Below, piece by piece: positions 50,795-58,651 of a stretch of 64,000 nucleotides of DNA (the first letter of the stretch is position 1; the number at the start of each line of letters is the position of its first letter). The notes below the pieces were generated by a model that made no database searches, was not told the DNA's origin, and was given only the letters and a program-made list of their open reading frames with translations. The translations under genes and the position numbers were made by a program. Where the stretch lies: positions 72,435 through 136,434 of the forward strand of contig NZ_JNZY01000019.1 of NCBI RefSeq assembly GCF_000717655.1, read 5' to 3'. The stretch is from Streptomyces katrae (lineage in GTDB: Bacteria; Actinomycetota; Actinomycetes; Streptomycetales; Streptomycetaceae).

Positions 50795-51829
50795 TCAGCG
50801 CTTGATGTGCCCCTGGCCCAGGTCGAGCTGGTCGAAGACCGCCTCGCACTGGTTGCCGGGCTCGCACGAGATCTTCATCGTGTTCGTGCCCTTCTTGAGG
50901 GTGATCCACGCGTACGTGCGCTGCCAGCCCTTGTCCCAGGCTCCGGGTTCGGCCTTGGCGAAGTTCGCCAGGTTCAGGGACTGGTTCGGGCTCTGCCCGT
51001 TGACCGTGAGGGTCGCCTTCGCGTCCTTGCCGGGAACCCCGTAGTTCACGAACAGCGTGTAGTCCCCGGCCGCCGGAACGTCCACCGTCCAGGTCAGCGC
51101 CGCACCGGGGGTGTTGAAGCCGCCCACGTACTGGCCGCCCGCGCTCTTCGCGCCCGGGATGGCGGCCTCCAGATGCGCGCCGCCCGTGAGGGACATGCCT
51201 GCGCCGGAGGCGTCCGCCTTGGGCAGCGGGGCCTGCGGGGAGTCCGAGGGGCTCGGCTGCGCCGACGGCGAGTTCTGCGGCTGCGCGGACTGCTGGCCGC
51301 CCGCCGTGTTGCCCTTGCCGTTCTTGTCCTTGTCCTTGTCGCCGAAGGCCACGGCCGCACCGATGCCGATCGCGACCGCCGCGACCACCGCGACCGCTGC
51401 GATGAGCATGCCCTTGCGGCTGGAACCGCCGCCTCCGCCGTGGCCCCCGTGGCCGCCCGGCGCGGGGATCGACGCCGTGGCCTGCCCCTGCTGCGGCGGA
51501 ACCCCGTAGCCGCCCGCCTGGAGGGCTTCCGGGGCCTGGTACTGCGCCTGGTAGGCCGGCGGCTGCTGCTGCGGCGGAACCTGGGCGCCGCGCTGGCCGC
51601 CGTACGTCCGCTCACCGACCGTGCGCACCTGGTTGTACGAGGTACGGGGGACACCGGGCTGTACGCCGGGCTGACCACCGACCGTCGGGCCGGGGTAACC
51701 GTATCCACCGCCCTGCGCGGGCGGGGTGGCTCCGGCGGCCTGGCCGTCCGCGTAGAGATAGCCGAACGGGTCGTCGTCCTCGGGCTGGTTCGCCCCACTG
51801 TTCGAGCCGTGGTTCGCGGGCGTCGTCAT
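50795..51829 (-). CDS. Membrane-anchored protein with carbohydrate-binding (CBM35/6-like) domain
   Basis: 344 residues from ATG 51829 (AAAGGAG upstream). A Gly/Pro/Gln-rich cytoplasmic N-terminal part (1-135) is followed by one membrane helix (MLIAAVAVVAAVAIGIGAAVAFG) and a polar Ser/Pro linker. The extracellular C-terminal beta-sandwich (about 205-344) contains YVGGFNTPGAALTWTVDVPAAGDYTLFVNYG (in parts) and QRTYAWITLKKGTNTMKISC. The latter resembles CBM35/CBM6 modules that bind sugars. A Cys pair (CEPGNQC) closes it. It is probably a cell-surface carbohydrate or envelope-binding protein. Confidence 0.75.
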   Translation of the reverse strand: MTTPANHGSNSGANQPEDDDPFGYLYADGQAAGATPPAQGGGYGYPGPTVGGQPGVQPGVPRTSYNQVRTVGERTYGGQRGAQVPPQQQPPAYQAQYQAPEALQAGGYGVPPQQGQATASIPAPGGHGGHGGGGGSSRKGMLIAAVAVVAAVAIGIGAAVAFGDKDKDKNGKGNTAGGQQSAQPQNSPSAQPSPSDSPQAPLPKADASGAGMSLTGGAHLEAAIPGAKSAGGQYVGGFNTPGAALTWTVDVPAAGDYTLFVNYGVPGKDAKATLTVNGQSPNQSLNLANFAKAEPGAWDKGWQRTYAWITLKKGTNTMKISCEPGNQCEAVFDQLDLGQGHIKR

Positions 51830-51897
51830 CGCAGGTCACTCCTTTCAACCCACGGGAGCCTACCCCGAACACGTGCACCCACGGGCGGCCGATCGCC

Positions 51898-53628
51898 TCA
51901 TCCGGCCCGGCGGTGCGCCTTGGAACGGGACCTTTTCTCGATGTACATCCGCTGGTCGGCCGAGCGCAGCACCTCGTCCGCCGACATGCCGCAGCTGGCC
52001 CAGCCGATGCCGAAACTCGCGCCCACACGGACCGCACGGCCGTCCACCCGGATCGGCGGGATGATCGCGTTGCGCAGCCGGACGGCCAGGTCGGCTGCGT
52101 CGGCGGCGCCCAGTCCGTCCGCGAGGACGACGAATTCGTCACCACCCAGCCGAGCGACGGTGTCACCGTCCCTGACGCCCGTCGTCAACCGCCTGGCCAC
52201 CTCGATCAGGACCGCGTCGCCCGTGTGGTGCCCGAACCGGTCGTTGATCGACTTGAACCCGTCGAGGTCGCAGAAGAGCACCGCGAGCCCCTTCGTCCCG
52301 TCGTCGATGTCCGTCGCGGGCGCCACCGTGTGCACGTGGTGGTCGTACGGGCCCGCCCCCGCGCCGGGTGTGCCGGGGGCGCCAGGGGCCCCCGGCGCCG
52401 CGGGCGCGCCGGGGAACTCGAAGGGCTCGGGAAAGGCGTCGGGCTGAAAGCCGTGCTCACCGCCGCCACCACCCGCCGGGAGCCCCCCGCCGACACCGTG
52501 CCCCTCGTAGGCCGCGTCGAGCGCCTCCACGGCGGTGGCCCGGACCGACTGGGGCCTGCGGCACAGCCGCGCGCCGAGGCGGGCGCGCAGCTCGGCGCTG
52601 TTCGGGAGGCCCGTCAGCGAGTCGTGGCTGGCCCGGTGGGCGAGCTGGAGCTCGTGGCGCTTGCGCTCCTCGATGTCCTCGACGTGCGTGAGCAGGAACC
52701 GCGGCCCGTCGGCGGCGTCCGCGACGACGGAGTTGCGCAGCGACACCCATACGTACGTGCCGTCGCGCCGCCCGAGCCGCAGCTCGGCCCGGCCGCCCTC
52801 GGCGGAGGTGCGCAGCAGGGTCCCGATGTCCTCGGGGTGGACCAGGTCTGAGAAGGAGTACCGGCGCAGTACGGAGGCGGGCCGGCCCAGCAGCCGGCAC
52901 AGCGCGTCGTTGGTCCGCAGCAGCCGCCCGTGCTGGTCACCGCCCATCTCGGCGATCGCCATGCCGCTGGGGGCGTACTCGAAGGCCTGCCGGAACGACT
53001 CCTCGCTCGCGCGCAGCGCCTGCTGTTCACGCTCCAGCCGGACCAGGGCCCGCTGCATGTTCGCCCGCAGCCGTGCGTTGCTGATCGCAATCGCGGCTTG
53101 GAAGGCGTACATCTGGAGCGCTTCGCGCCCCCACGCGCCGGGGCGGCGCCCATTGCGCGGTCTGTCCACCGAAATGACACCCAGAAGTTCCCCGCCGGAC
53201 GCATACATGGGCGCGTAGAGCCGGTCCTCGGGGTGCCACTCGTCCTCGAAGCGCGGATCGGGGCCGTCCGTGTGCCACTGGGGCACGTCGTCCTCGAGCA
53301 GGACCCAGCCCTCGGTGTGCGGGATGAAGCGGAGCCCGTCCCAGCTCTCCCCCATCGTCAGACGGCGCTCCCAGGAGGCGCGGGAGCCGACGCGGCCGGT
53401 GATGAGGGCTTCTGCGGCGGGGTCGCCGGCGAACGCGGCGACGACGAGATCCCCGTCAGGGCGTACGAGGTTGACACAGGCGAGCTGGTAGCCGAGGCCC
53501 ACGACGATGCCGTCCACGACGGTCTGCAGGGTGTCCGCCAGGCTCCTGGCCGTATTGAGCTCGGCCACCACCTGGTGAAGCTGCCGCAGGGTCGCAAGAC
53601 GGACGTACGGCTCCGACTCGGTCTCCAT
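51898..53628 (-). CDS. cdgB: Diguanylate cyclase with GAF-PAS-GGDEF domains (CdgB-like)
   Basis: 576 residues from ATG 53628 (GGGGAGAGC upstream). Domain order: GAF (about 20-150, LATLRQLHQVVAELNTARSL), PAS with PAC (about 205-320, RQAFEYAPSGMAIAEMGG and FLLTHVEDIEERKRHELQL), then GGDEF. The active-site motif GGDEF lies at 495-499 with an I-site RDGD nine residues before, so c-di-GMP synthesis with product inhibition is expected. The GGDEF domain is split by a Gly/Pro-rich insert of about 70 residues (GVGGGLPAGGGGGEH to GAGAGPYDHH). The gene matches S. coelicolor cdgB as I recall it, which affects development. Confidence 0.9.
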   Translation of the reverse strand: METESEPYVRLATLRQLHQVVAELNTARSLADTLQTVVDGIVVGLGYQLACVNLVRPDGDLVVAAFAGDPAAEALITGRVGSRASWERRLTMGESWDGLRFIPHTEGWVLLEDDVPQWHTDGPDPRFEDEWHPEDRLYAPMYASGGELLGVISVDRPRNGRRPGAWGREALQMYAFQAAIAISNARLRANMQRALVRLEREQQALRASEESFRQAFEYAPSGMAIAEMGGDQHGRLLRTNDALCRLLGRPASVLRRYSFSDLVHPEDIGTLLRTSAEGGRAELRLGRRDGTYVWVSLRNSVVADAADGPRFLLTHVEDIEERKRHELQLAHRASHDSLTGLPNSAELRARLGARLCRRPQSVRATAVEALDAAYEGHGVGGGLPAGGGGGEHGFQPDAFPEPFEFPGAPAAPGAPGAPGTPGAGAGPYDHHVHTVAPATDIDDGTKGLAVLFCDLDGFKSINDRFGHHTGDAVLIEVARRLTTGVRDGDTVARLGGDEFVVLADGLGAADAADLAVRLRNAIIPPIRVDGRAVRVGASFGIGWASCGMSADEVLRSADQRMYIEKRSRSKAHRRAG

Positions 53629-53931
53629 TGCTCGCTCTCCCCGAGACCTCGACAGCAACTCCAGGTTTGTCATCGGCGTTTCGTTGCGGTGTCCCGTCCA
53701 CTGAATCACAGTGAGCTGTGCGCCAGGTACACAGGGTCAACAAATCTTGCCCTCTGTGACTCAAGTCACATGAGATGAATAAAGGTGAGCGGTGGGGCGG
53801 GCGTCGCCTGGAAGCGCTCCCCTGCATTCCCGGGAGCAAACGATACGCCCGGGCCTAGGCCAAGGGGCGGGGACGCGGCTCGGACTCGGGCCCGATGTGC
53901 GGCACGGGAGGGCGAGACTAGCGTTCTGGGC
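53629..53931. other. 303-base divergent promoter region of cdgB and the flavin reductase
   Basis: No gene is supported. It contains the Crp-like palindrome at 53755-53770, a half-site rich segment TCACAGTGAGCTGTG at 53706-53720 and the leaderless TAGCGT hexamer of the flavin reductase at 53919-53924. Confidence 0.55.
53755..53770. promoter_or_regulatory. Crp-like palindrome upstream of cdgB
   Basis: TGTGACTCAAGTCACA has 7-bp arms and fits the TGTGA-N6-TCACA pattern exactly, and also the GTG-N6-GNCAC consensus reported for Streptomyces Crp (from memory). It also partly resembles a BldD box but is one base short. It lies 127-142 bases before the cdgB start. Confidence 0.6.
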
Positions 53932-54501
53932 GTGCCGAAGACGACCCCCGTACCCATGCCGATCGCCTCCACCCTTCATCCTGAGGGCGTGAGCAACGAC
54001 GAGTTCCGGGCCGCGATGTCCCGCCTGGCGGCGGGCGTGTGCCTGATCACCGCACACGAGAACCCGCTGACGCCGGACGGCCCGGGCGGCGAGGACGTCG
54101 GCATGACGGCCACCGCCTTCATGTCCGTGTCCCTGGACCCGCCGCTGGTCCTCGTGAGCCTGCGCGAGGGCTCCCGGATGGACGACCTGCTGGCGGAGCA
54201 GCCCCTGTGGGCCGTCTCGGTCCTCGCCGACCACCAGGTGCAGGTCGCGAGCCGCTTCTCGATGAAGAACCGCATCAGCGACCGGCTGCTCTTCGCGGAC
54301 CTGCCCTACGGGCGCGGCGAGGTCTCGGGGGCGCCGCTGCTGACGGGCGCCCTGGCCACCCTCGAATGCCGTACGGAGAACCGCGTCGAGGCCGGCGACC
54401 ACACCCTGGTCATCGGCCGCGTCCTCACCTCTGCGCTCCCGTCCCCCGACTCCCCGCCGCTGACCTACTTCCGCGGCCGCTACCGGCACCTGGCGGGCTG
54501 A
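53932..54501 (+). CDS. Flavin reductase family protein
   Basis: 189 residues from GTG 53932, chosen because TAGCGT ends seven bases upstream; ATG 53956 is the alternative. Flavin-reductase-like fold (split beta-barrel): FRAAMSRLAAGVCLITA, VGMTATAFMSVSLDPPLVLVSLREGS, and AVSVLADHQVQVASRF. GALATLECRTENRVEAGDHTLVIGRV closes the domain. It uses NAD(P)H to reduce FMN or FAD for a partner monooxygenase, or acts as a direct flavin reductase. The partner is not in the window. Confidence 0.9.
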   Translation: MPKTTPVPMPIASTLHPEGVSNDEFRAAMSRLAAGVCLITAHENPLTPDGPGGEDVGMTATAFMSVSLDPPLVLVSLREGSRMDDLLAEQPLWAVSVLADHQVQVASRFSMKNRISDRLLFADLPYGRGEVSGAPLLTGALATLECRTENRVEAGDHTLVIGRVLTSALPSPDSPPLTYFRGRYRHLAG

Positions 54502-54514
54502 GGCTCCGGCAGCG

Positions 54515-54940
54515 TTACCAGTCGCGGCCGGTGCGGCCGCGCTTGGTCTGCGCCCGGGCCTTCTTCTCCCGGAGGCGGCGTTCGTTGATCCCCCGCGGGA
54601 TCTTCGTCGCGCGGCGCGCCTTGGGCGGCGGGGCGGTGGCCTCCGCGAGCACGGACGCCATCCGGACCAGCGCCATCTCCCGGTTGCGGAACTGCGACCG
54701 GTGCTCGGAGGCCCGTACGGTCAGCACCCCGTCCACCAGCCGGGCCGCGAGCCGCTCCAGCGCCCGCTCCTTCCACACGTCCGGCAGCGCCTTCGTGGCC
54801 GCCACGTCGAACAGCAGCTCCACGCGCGAGTCCGAGGTGTTGACGTGCTGCCCACCCGGCCCGGAGGATCGCGAGAAGCGCCAGGCGAGCTCCGCCTCGG
54901 GGAGCACGACCGAACCGCGAATGACATAGGGACCAGGCAT
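54515..54940 (-). CDS. arfB: Peptidyl-tRNA hydrolase ArfB (ribosome rescue)
   Basis: 141 residues from ATG 54940; the longer open frame to 55345 overlaps the terD promoter. The release-factor GGQ motif is at 29-31 in SSGPGGQHVNTSDSRVEL. The C-terminal basic tail (RGINERRLREKKARAQTKRGR) fits the mRNA entry channel of the stalled ribosome. It frees ribosomes stuck without a stop codon, as a backup to tmRNA. The gene is solitary and convergent with the flavin reductase. Confidence 0.95.
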   Translation of the reverse strand: MPGPYVIRGSVVLPEAELAWRFSRSSGPGGQHVNTSDSRVELLFDVAATKALPDVWKERALERLAARLVDGVLTVRASEHRSQFRNREMALVRMASVLAEATAPPPKARRATKIPRGINERRLREKKARAQTKRGRTGRDW

Positions 54941-55120
54941 GCCCCCTATGATCCCGTCCCGCACGGTGCCCGTCACCCGTATTTCCGCGGCTGAATGGTG
55001 GGGGATTCCGCGGGGAAATCCCGGAGTGGAACCTACGGCCCCCCTCCCCGCGTTATGAAGGTCAGCGGTACCTTGGCCACAATCTCGCGGCCATGCGACG
55101 AGGAAGGGACACCAGTCAAA

Positions 55121-55696
55121 ATGGCAGTAAGCCTGTCCAAGGGCGGCAACGTCTCGCTCACGAAGGAGGCCCCCGGCCTCAGCGCCGTCACGGTCGGCCT
55201 CGGCTGGGACGTCCGTACGACGACCGGTGTCGACTTCGACCTGGACGCCTCCGCCATCGCGGTCAATGCGATGGGCAAGGTCGTCTCCGACGGTCACTTC
55301 GTCTTCTTCAACAACAAGTCCACCCCGGACCAGAGCATCGTCCACACCGGTGACAACCGGACCGGCGAGGGCTCCGGCGACGACGAGTCCATCAACGTCA
55401 ACCTCGCCGCGCTCGTGGCCGACGTGGACAAGATCGTCTTCCCGGTCTCCATCTACGACGCCGACGCCCGCAGCCAGAACTTCGGCCAGGTCCGCAACGC
55501 GTACATCCGCGTCGTGAACCAGGCCGGCGGCGCCGAGATCGCCCGCTACGACCTCTCCGAGGACGCGGCCACCGAGACCGCCATGGTCTTCGGCGAGCTC
55601 TACCGCAACGGCGCCGAGTGGAAGTTCCGCGCGGTCGGCCAGGGTTACGCCTCCGGCCTGACCGGCATCGCCCAGGACTTCGGCGTCAACGTCTGA
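55121..55696 (+). CDS. terD: TerD-family calcium-binding stress protein
   Basis: 191 residues from ATG 55121. Typical TerD text: [45 protein letters not shown] (calcium Asp residues), [19 protein letters not shown] and [23 protein letters not shown]. Streptomycetes have many paralogues linked to tellurite, phage and stress resistance. No ter operon partners are near. GGAAGGGA lies about 13 bases upstream, and there is a strong palindromic terminator downstream. Confidence 0.95.
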   Translation: MAVSLSKGGNVSLTKEAPGLSAVTVGLGWDVRTTTGVDFDLDASAIAVNAMGKVVSDGHFVFFNNKSTPDQSIVHTGDNRTGEGSGDDESINVNLAALVADVDKIVFPVSIYDADARSQNFGQVRNAYIRVVNQAGGAEIARYDLSEDAATETAMVFGELYRNGAEWKFRAVGQGYASGLTGIAQDFGVNV

Positions 55697-55772
55697 TCCG
55701 GAGCCCGAGCGGCCTGCCGGCCGTGGCGCGGCCGGCCCCGGCTCGCGCCTGACCGGCTGACACCGTCGCAGC

Positions 55773-55810
55773 CGAAGCCCCCTCCCCGGCCGGCCGGGGA
55801 GGGGGCTTCG
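55773..55810. terminator. Palindromic terminator after terD
   Basis: A 38-base perfect palindrome (arms begin CGAAGCCCCCTCCCCGGCC) would form a hairpin of 17 bp with a 4-base tip. It lies 77 bases after the terD stop. Confidence 0.9.
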
Positions 55811-55824
55811 CTACGGTTCGGCGG

Positions 55825-56340
55825 GTGATCCTCCAACCGCTCGCCGCCGTGGACGGCGCCCTGCCCGGCCCGCTCCTCACCGAGACCGCCGCGCTCTACG
55901 CGACCAACCACGCCTTCTTCGAGCTCAGCGGCGATTTCCCCGACCCGGGCCGCATCACCGTCGAGCAGGTCGCCGCGGCCCTCGCGGATGAACTCGCCCA
56001 CGACGGCGCCGAGGTGCTCCTGGCCCGCTCCGCCGGCCGGCTGGTCGGCCTGGCCGCCACCCTCGCCCGCCACCCTGATCCGGCCTCCGGCGACCCGGAC
56101 CCGTGGATCGGCCTGCTGCTCGTCGACGCCACCGCGCACCGCCAGGGGTACGGGCGCAGCATCGCCGGCCTCGTCGAGGACCGCTTCCGCGCCGCGGGAC
56201 GCACCGGCGTACGGCTCGCCGTGCTGGACGACAACCCGGCCGGCCTGGCGTTCTGGCGGGCCCAGGGCTACACGCCCCTGCGCCGCGCCAAGGACCGCGA
56301 GCAGGGCCGGGACTGCACGGTGCTGCGCAAGGCCCTGTAG
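55825..56340 (+). CDS. GNAT-family N-acetyltransferase
   Basis: 171 residues from GTG 55825, with TACGGT ending seven bases upstream (leaderless). The GNAT core is clear: WIGLLLVDATAHRQGYGRSIAGLVEDRFRAAG (acetyl-CoA loop Q-G-Y-G-R) and RLAVLDDNPAGLAFWRAQGYTP. Substrate unknown. It is convergent with the M1 peptidase gene, with 16 bases between. Confidence 0.9.
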   Translation: MILQPLAAVDGALPGPLLTETAALYATNHAFFELSGDFPDPGRITVEQVAAALADELAHDGAEVLLARSAGRLVGLAATLARHPDPASGDPDPWIGLLLVDATAHRQGYGRSIAGLVEDRFRAAGRTGVRLAVLDDNPAGLAFWRAQGYTPLRRAKDREQGRDCTVLRKAL

Positions 56341-56356
56341 GACGTCCGCGCAAGGC

Positions 56357-57775
56357 CTACTTGGGCCGGCCCTCCCCGTACAGCCAGACGTCCCAGACCT
56401 TCTTCAGGTCGTGCCCCGTCGTCCGCTCCGCGTACGCGGTGAACTCGGCCGTACTCGCGTTCCCGTACCGGTGGTCCTGGGCCCAGCCGCGCAGCAGGGC
56501 GAAGAACTTCTCGTCGCCGACCTCCTGGCGGATCCGCTGCAGCACCATCGCGCCCCGGTAGTACACCGGATTCTCGGAGATGTCCTTCGCCTTGGGCGGG
56601 TCGGCGGGCGGGAAGGCGTCCCAGTCGGTGGCGGCGTCCTTGTCGACCGCGGTGTCGCCCGCGAGGAACGCGTCGAAGTACTGCTGCGCGGTCGTCCCGC
56701 CGTGGTCCTCGGACCACAGCCACTCGGCGTAGGTCGCGAAGCCCTCGTTGAGCCACATGTCCTTCCAGGACTTCGGCGACACCGAGTCGCCGAACCACTG
56801 GTGGGCCGTCTCGTGCAGGACCAGCTTCTCGTCGGGTGCGCCGGAGAAAACGGGCTTGGTCTGCGTCTCCAGCGCGTACGTGAGGGTCTCGGCCGGCAGC
56901 ACGATCGCCCCCGCGGTGCCGAAGGGGTACGGGCCGAACCGGCGGCTGCCCCACTCCACGATCTCCGGCAGCCGGGCCAGCGCCGGCGCGCCGGCGGCGG
57001 CTTCCTCGGGCGCGACGGCCTCGTAGAGGGCGACCCCCGACGGGGTCCGCCCGGTGGTCACCTTGAACTTGCCGATCGCGGCGGTGGCCAGGTAGCTCGC
57101 CATCGGCTCCGGGCTGTGCCACGCGAATTCGGTCCGCCCGTCGGCGGTGTCGGTGCGGGACTTCAACTCGCCGTTGGACACCGCCTCGTAGCCCTTGGGG
57201 ACGGTGAGGGTGATGTCGTACGTGGCCTTGTCGCTGGGGTGGTGGTTCCCGGGGAACCAGGCCATCGACCCGATCGGCTCGCCGACCCCGACGGCGCCGT
57301 CCGCGGTGGTGATCCAGCCCTCCTCGGCGCCGTCCGCATCGGTGATGGGCTTCGGCTTGCCGCGGTAGTCGATCTCCGTGCGGAAGACCTCGCCCTCCTT
57401 GAGGTCCTCGGCCGGACGCACCGTCAGCTCCCGGCCGGTCCGGTTGAACCGCGCGCCCTCGCCCTGCACGGTGACGCCCTCGACCTCCAGGCCGCTCAGG
57501 TCGAGGTTGAAGGAGCTGAGCCCCTGCTCCGCGCGGGCGGTGATGACGGCGGTGGCGTTCAACTCCCCGTCGGCGGGGTCGTAGTCGAGGTCCAGGTCGT
57601 AGTGCTCGATCTGGTAGCCGCCGTTGCCGGCCTTGGGGAAGTACGGGTCGCGCAGCCCGGACGCACCCGGCCGCCCCTGCACCGTGCCGGCCGTACACGC
57701 CGTGGTGAGGGCGAGCAGGACGGCAGCGGCGGCGGCAGGGGCGGCGAGGCGGGGGAGAGCGCGACGGTGTTCCAC
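56357..57775 (-). CDS. M1-family metallopeptidase lipoprotein
   Basis: 472 residues. The signal peptide ends in lipobox LTTAC (Cys27), so it is anchored outside the membrane. The zinc site is HETAH (321-325) with the third ligand Glu344, the HExxH-x18-E spacing of M1 aminopeptidases, and WFGDSVSPKSWKDMWLNEGFATY follows. The exopeptidase GAMEN motif is replaced by GAIVLPAE, so classical aminopeptidase specificity is doubtful. Several streptomycete secreted members share this. It is about half the length of full M1 proteins because the C-terminal domains are lacking. Confidence 0.9.
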   Translation of the reverse strand: MEHRRALPRLAAPAAAAAVLLALTTACTAGTVQGRPGASGLRDPYFPKAGNGGYQIEHYDLDLDYDPADGELNATAVITARAEQGLSSFNLDLSGLEVEGVTVQGEGARFNRTGRELTVRPAEDLKEGEVFRTEIDYRGKPKPITDADGAEEGWITTADGAVGVGEPIGSMAWFPGNHHPSDKATYDITLTVPKGYEAVSNGELKSRTDTADGRTEFAWHSPEPMASYLATAAIGKFKVTTGRTPSGVALYEAVAPEEAAAGAPALARLPEIVEWGSRRFGPYPFGTAGAIVLPAETLTYALETQTKPVFSGAPDEKLVLHETAHQWFGDSVSPKSWKDMWLNEGFATYAEWLWSEDHGGTTAQQYFDAFLAGDTAVDKDAATDWDAFPPADPPKAKDISENPVYYRGAMVLQRIRQEVGDEKFFALLRGWAQDHRYGNASTAEFTAYAERTTGHDLKKVWDVWLYGEGRPK

Positions 57776-57810
57776 CCGCCGATCCTAGATCGGGAGGGTG
57801 GCACCGAGGC

Positions 57811-58368
57811 CTACTCGGCCAGGGCGTCGGCGCCGGCCTTGGCGAACTTCTCGTCCAGGTCGCCGCTCGGGGCGCCGGCCACGCCGATGCCCGCGACCGG
57901 GGCGCCGTTCGCCTGGACCGGGGTACCGCCGCCGAGGAAGAGGGTGCCGGGGATGTCCTTCAGGTTCGGGGCCTGGGCGAGACGGCCCGCGAGCACCGAG
58001 GTCGGGGCGTTCCAGGACACGGCGGTGTAGGCCTTGCGCTGCGCCGACTCGTAGGACTGCGGGCCCGCGCCGTCGCCGCGCAGGGTGACGATGGTGTTGC
58101 CGTTTCGGTCCACGACCGCGACCGTCACCTTCTGGTTCTCCTTCTGCGCGGCCTCGAGCGCGGCCTGGGCGGCGCGGGTGGCGGCGTCGATGGTGAGGTG
58201 GGTCGTGGTGGTGAAGTTCTTGTCGGCCGGCTGGCCGTCCTTCTTGGCGGCTGCGACGGCCGGGACGGTCCCGGTCTGCGCGGCGCTGGCGCTGACCGCG
58301 CCGAAGGTACCGGCGCCGAGCGCGACGGCGAGGGCGGTACCGGTGAGAACGCGGGTGCGGGTGTTCAT
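57811..58368 (-). CDS. hbpS: Extracellular haem-binding protein HbpS (GlcG/HbpS family)
   Basis: 185 residues from ATG 58368. A signal peptide (about 1-31, ending SASAAQ) precedes the GlcG/HbpS domain: AAQAALEAAQKENQKVTVAVVDRNGNTIVTLRGDGAG, ESAQRKAYTAVSWNAPTSVLAG and GGTPVQANGAPVAGIGVAGAPS. HbpS forms an octamer that binds haem and iron and modulates the SenS kinase. It is divergent from senS-senR, exactly as in other streptomycetes, which makes the assignment strong. Confidence 0.92.
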   Translation of the reverse strand: MNTRTRVLTGTALAVALGAGTFGAVSASAAQTGTVPAVAAAKKDGQPADKNFTTTTHLTIDAATRAAQAALEAAQKENQKVTVAVVDRNGNTIVTLRGDGAGPQSYESAQRKAYTAVSWNAPTSVLAGRLAQAPNLKDIPGTLFLGGGTPVQANGAPVAGIGVAGAPSGDLDEKFAKAGADALAE

Positions 58369-58381
58369 GTCTGCTGCTCCT

Positions 58382-58451
58382 GGGTGCATCGGCCGGGTGC
58401 GTCGGCGTCGGGCATCGGTGTGGGGCATCGGCGCCGACCGGGTGCGTCGGC
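58382..58451. promoter_or_regulatory. Direct-repeat cluster in the hbpS/senS promoter region
   Basis: GGGTGCATCGGC (58382), GGGTGCGTCGGC (58395), GGGCATCGGT (58410), GGGCATCGGC (58423) and GGGTGCGTCGGC (58440) repeat with spacings of 13, 15, 13 and 17 bases. They may be SenR-binding half-sites or a slippage cluster. Confidence 0.55.
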
Positions 58452-58531
58452 TCGTTCTGCTGCTCCAAGCCTGGGCCCGCACCCGGTGCCCACCGGTCCC
58501 CGTACCGGCTCGCGACGGCTGCCGCACCGGT

Positions 58532-58545
58532 TGACCCCGGGGTCA
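58532..58545. promoter_or_regulatory. Palindrome between hbpS and senS
   Basis: TGACCCCGGGGTCA, a perfect 14-bp palindrome about 107 bases before the senS start. It is a second candidate SenR operator. Confidence 0.5.
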
Positions 58546-58651
58546 GCCGATCGGTCGATGCGGACCCGGTACGAGTACGGATTGGCTGGTCGGCGCCATC
58601 GCGTACGACCAGGCACGATGGAGGAGCCAGACACCGACCCGGGAGCCCGCC

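Noticed and set aside
53755..53770. Calling the palindrome a BldD box
   Set aside because: The core is one base shorter than the TnACnCnGnGTnA-like pattern I recall, while it fits the Crp pattern exactly; BldD is kept only as an alternative.
54941..55345. 135-residue N-terminal extension of arfB
   Set aside because: It overlaps the terD promoter and start, and ArfB proteins begin just before the GGQ domain.
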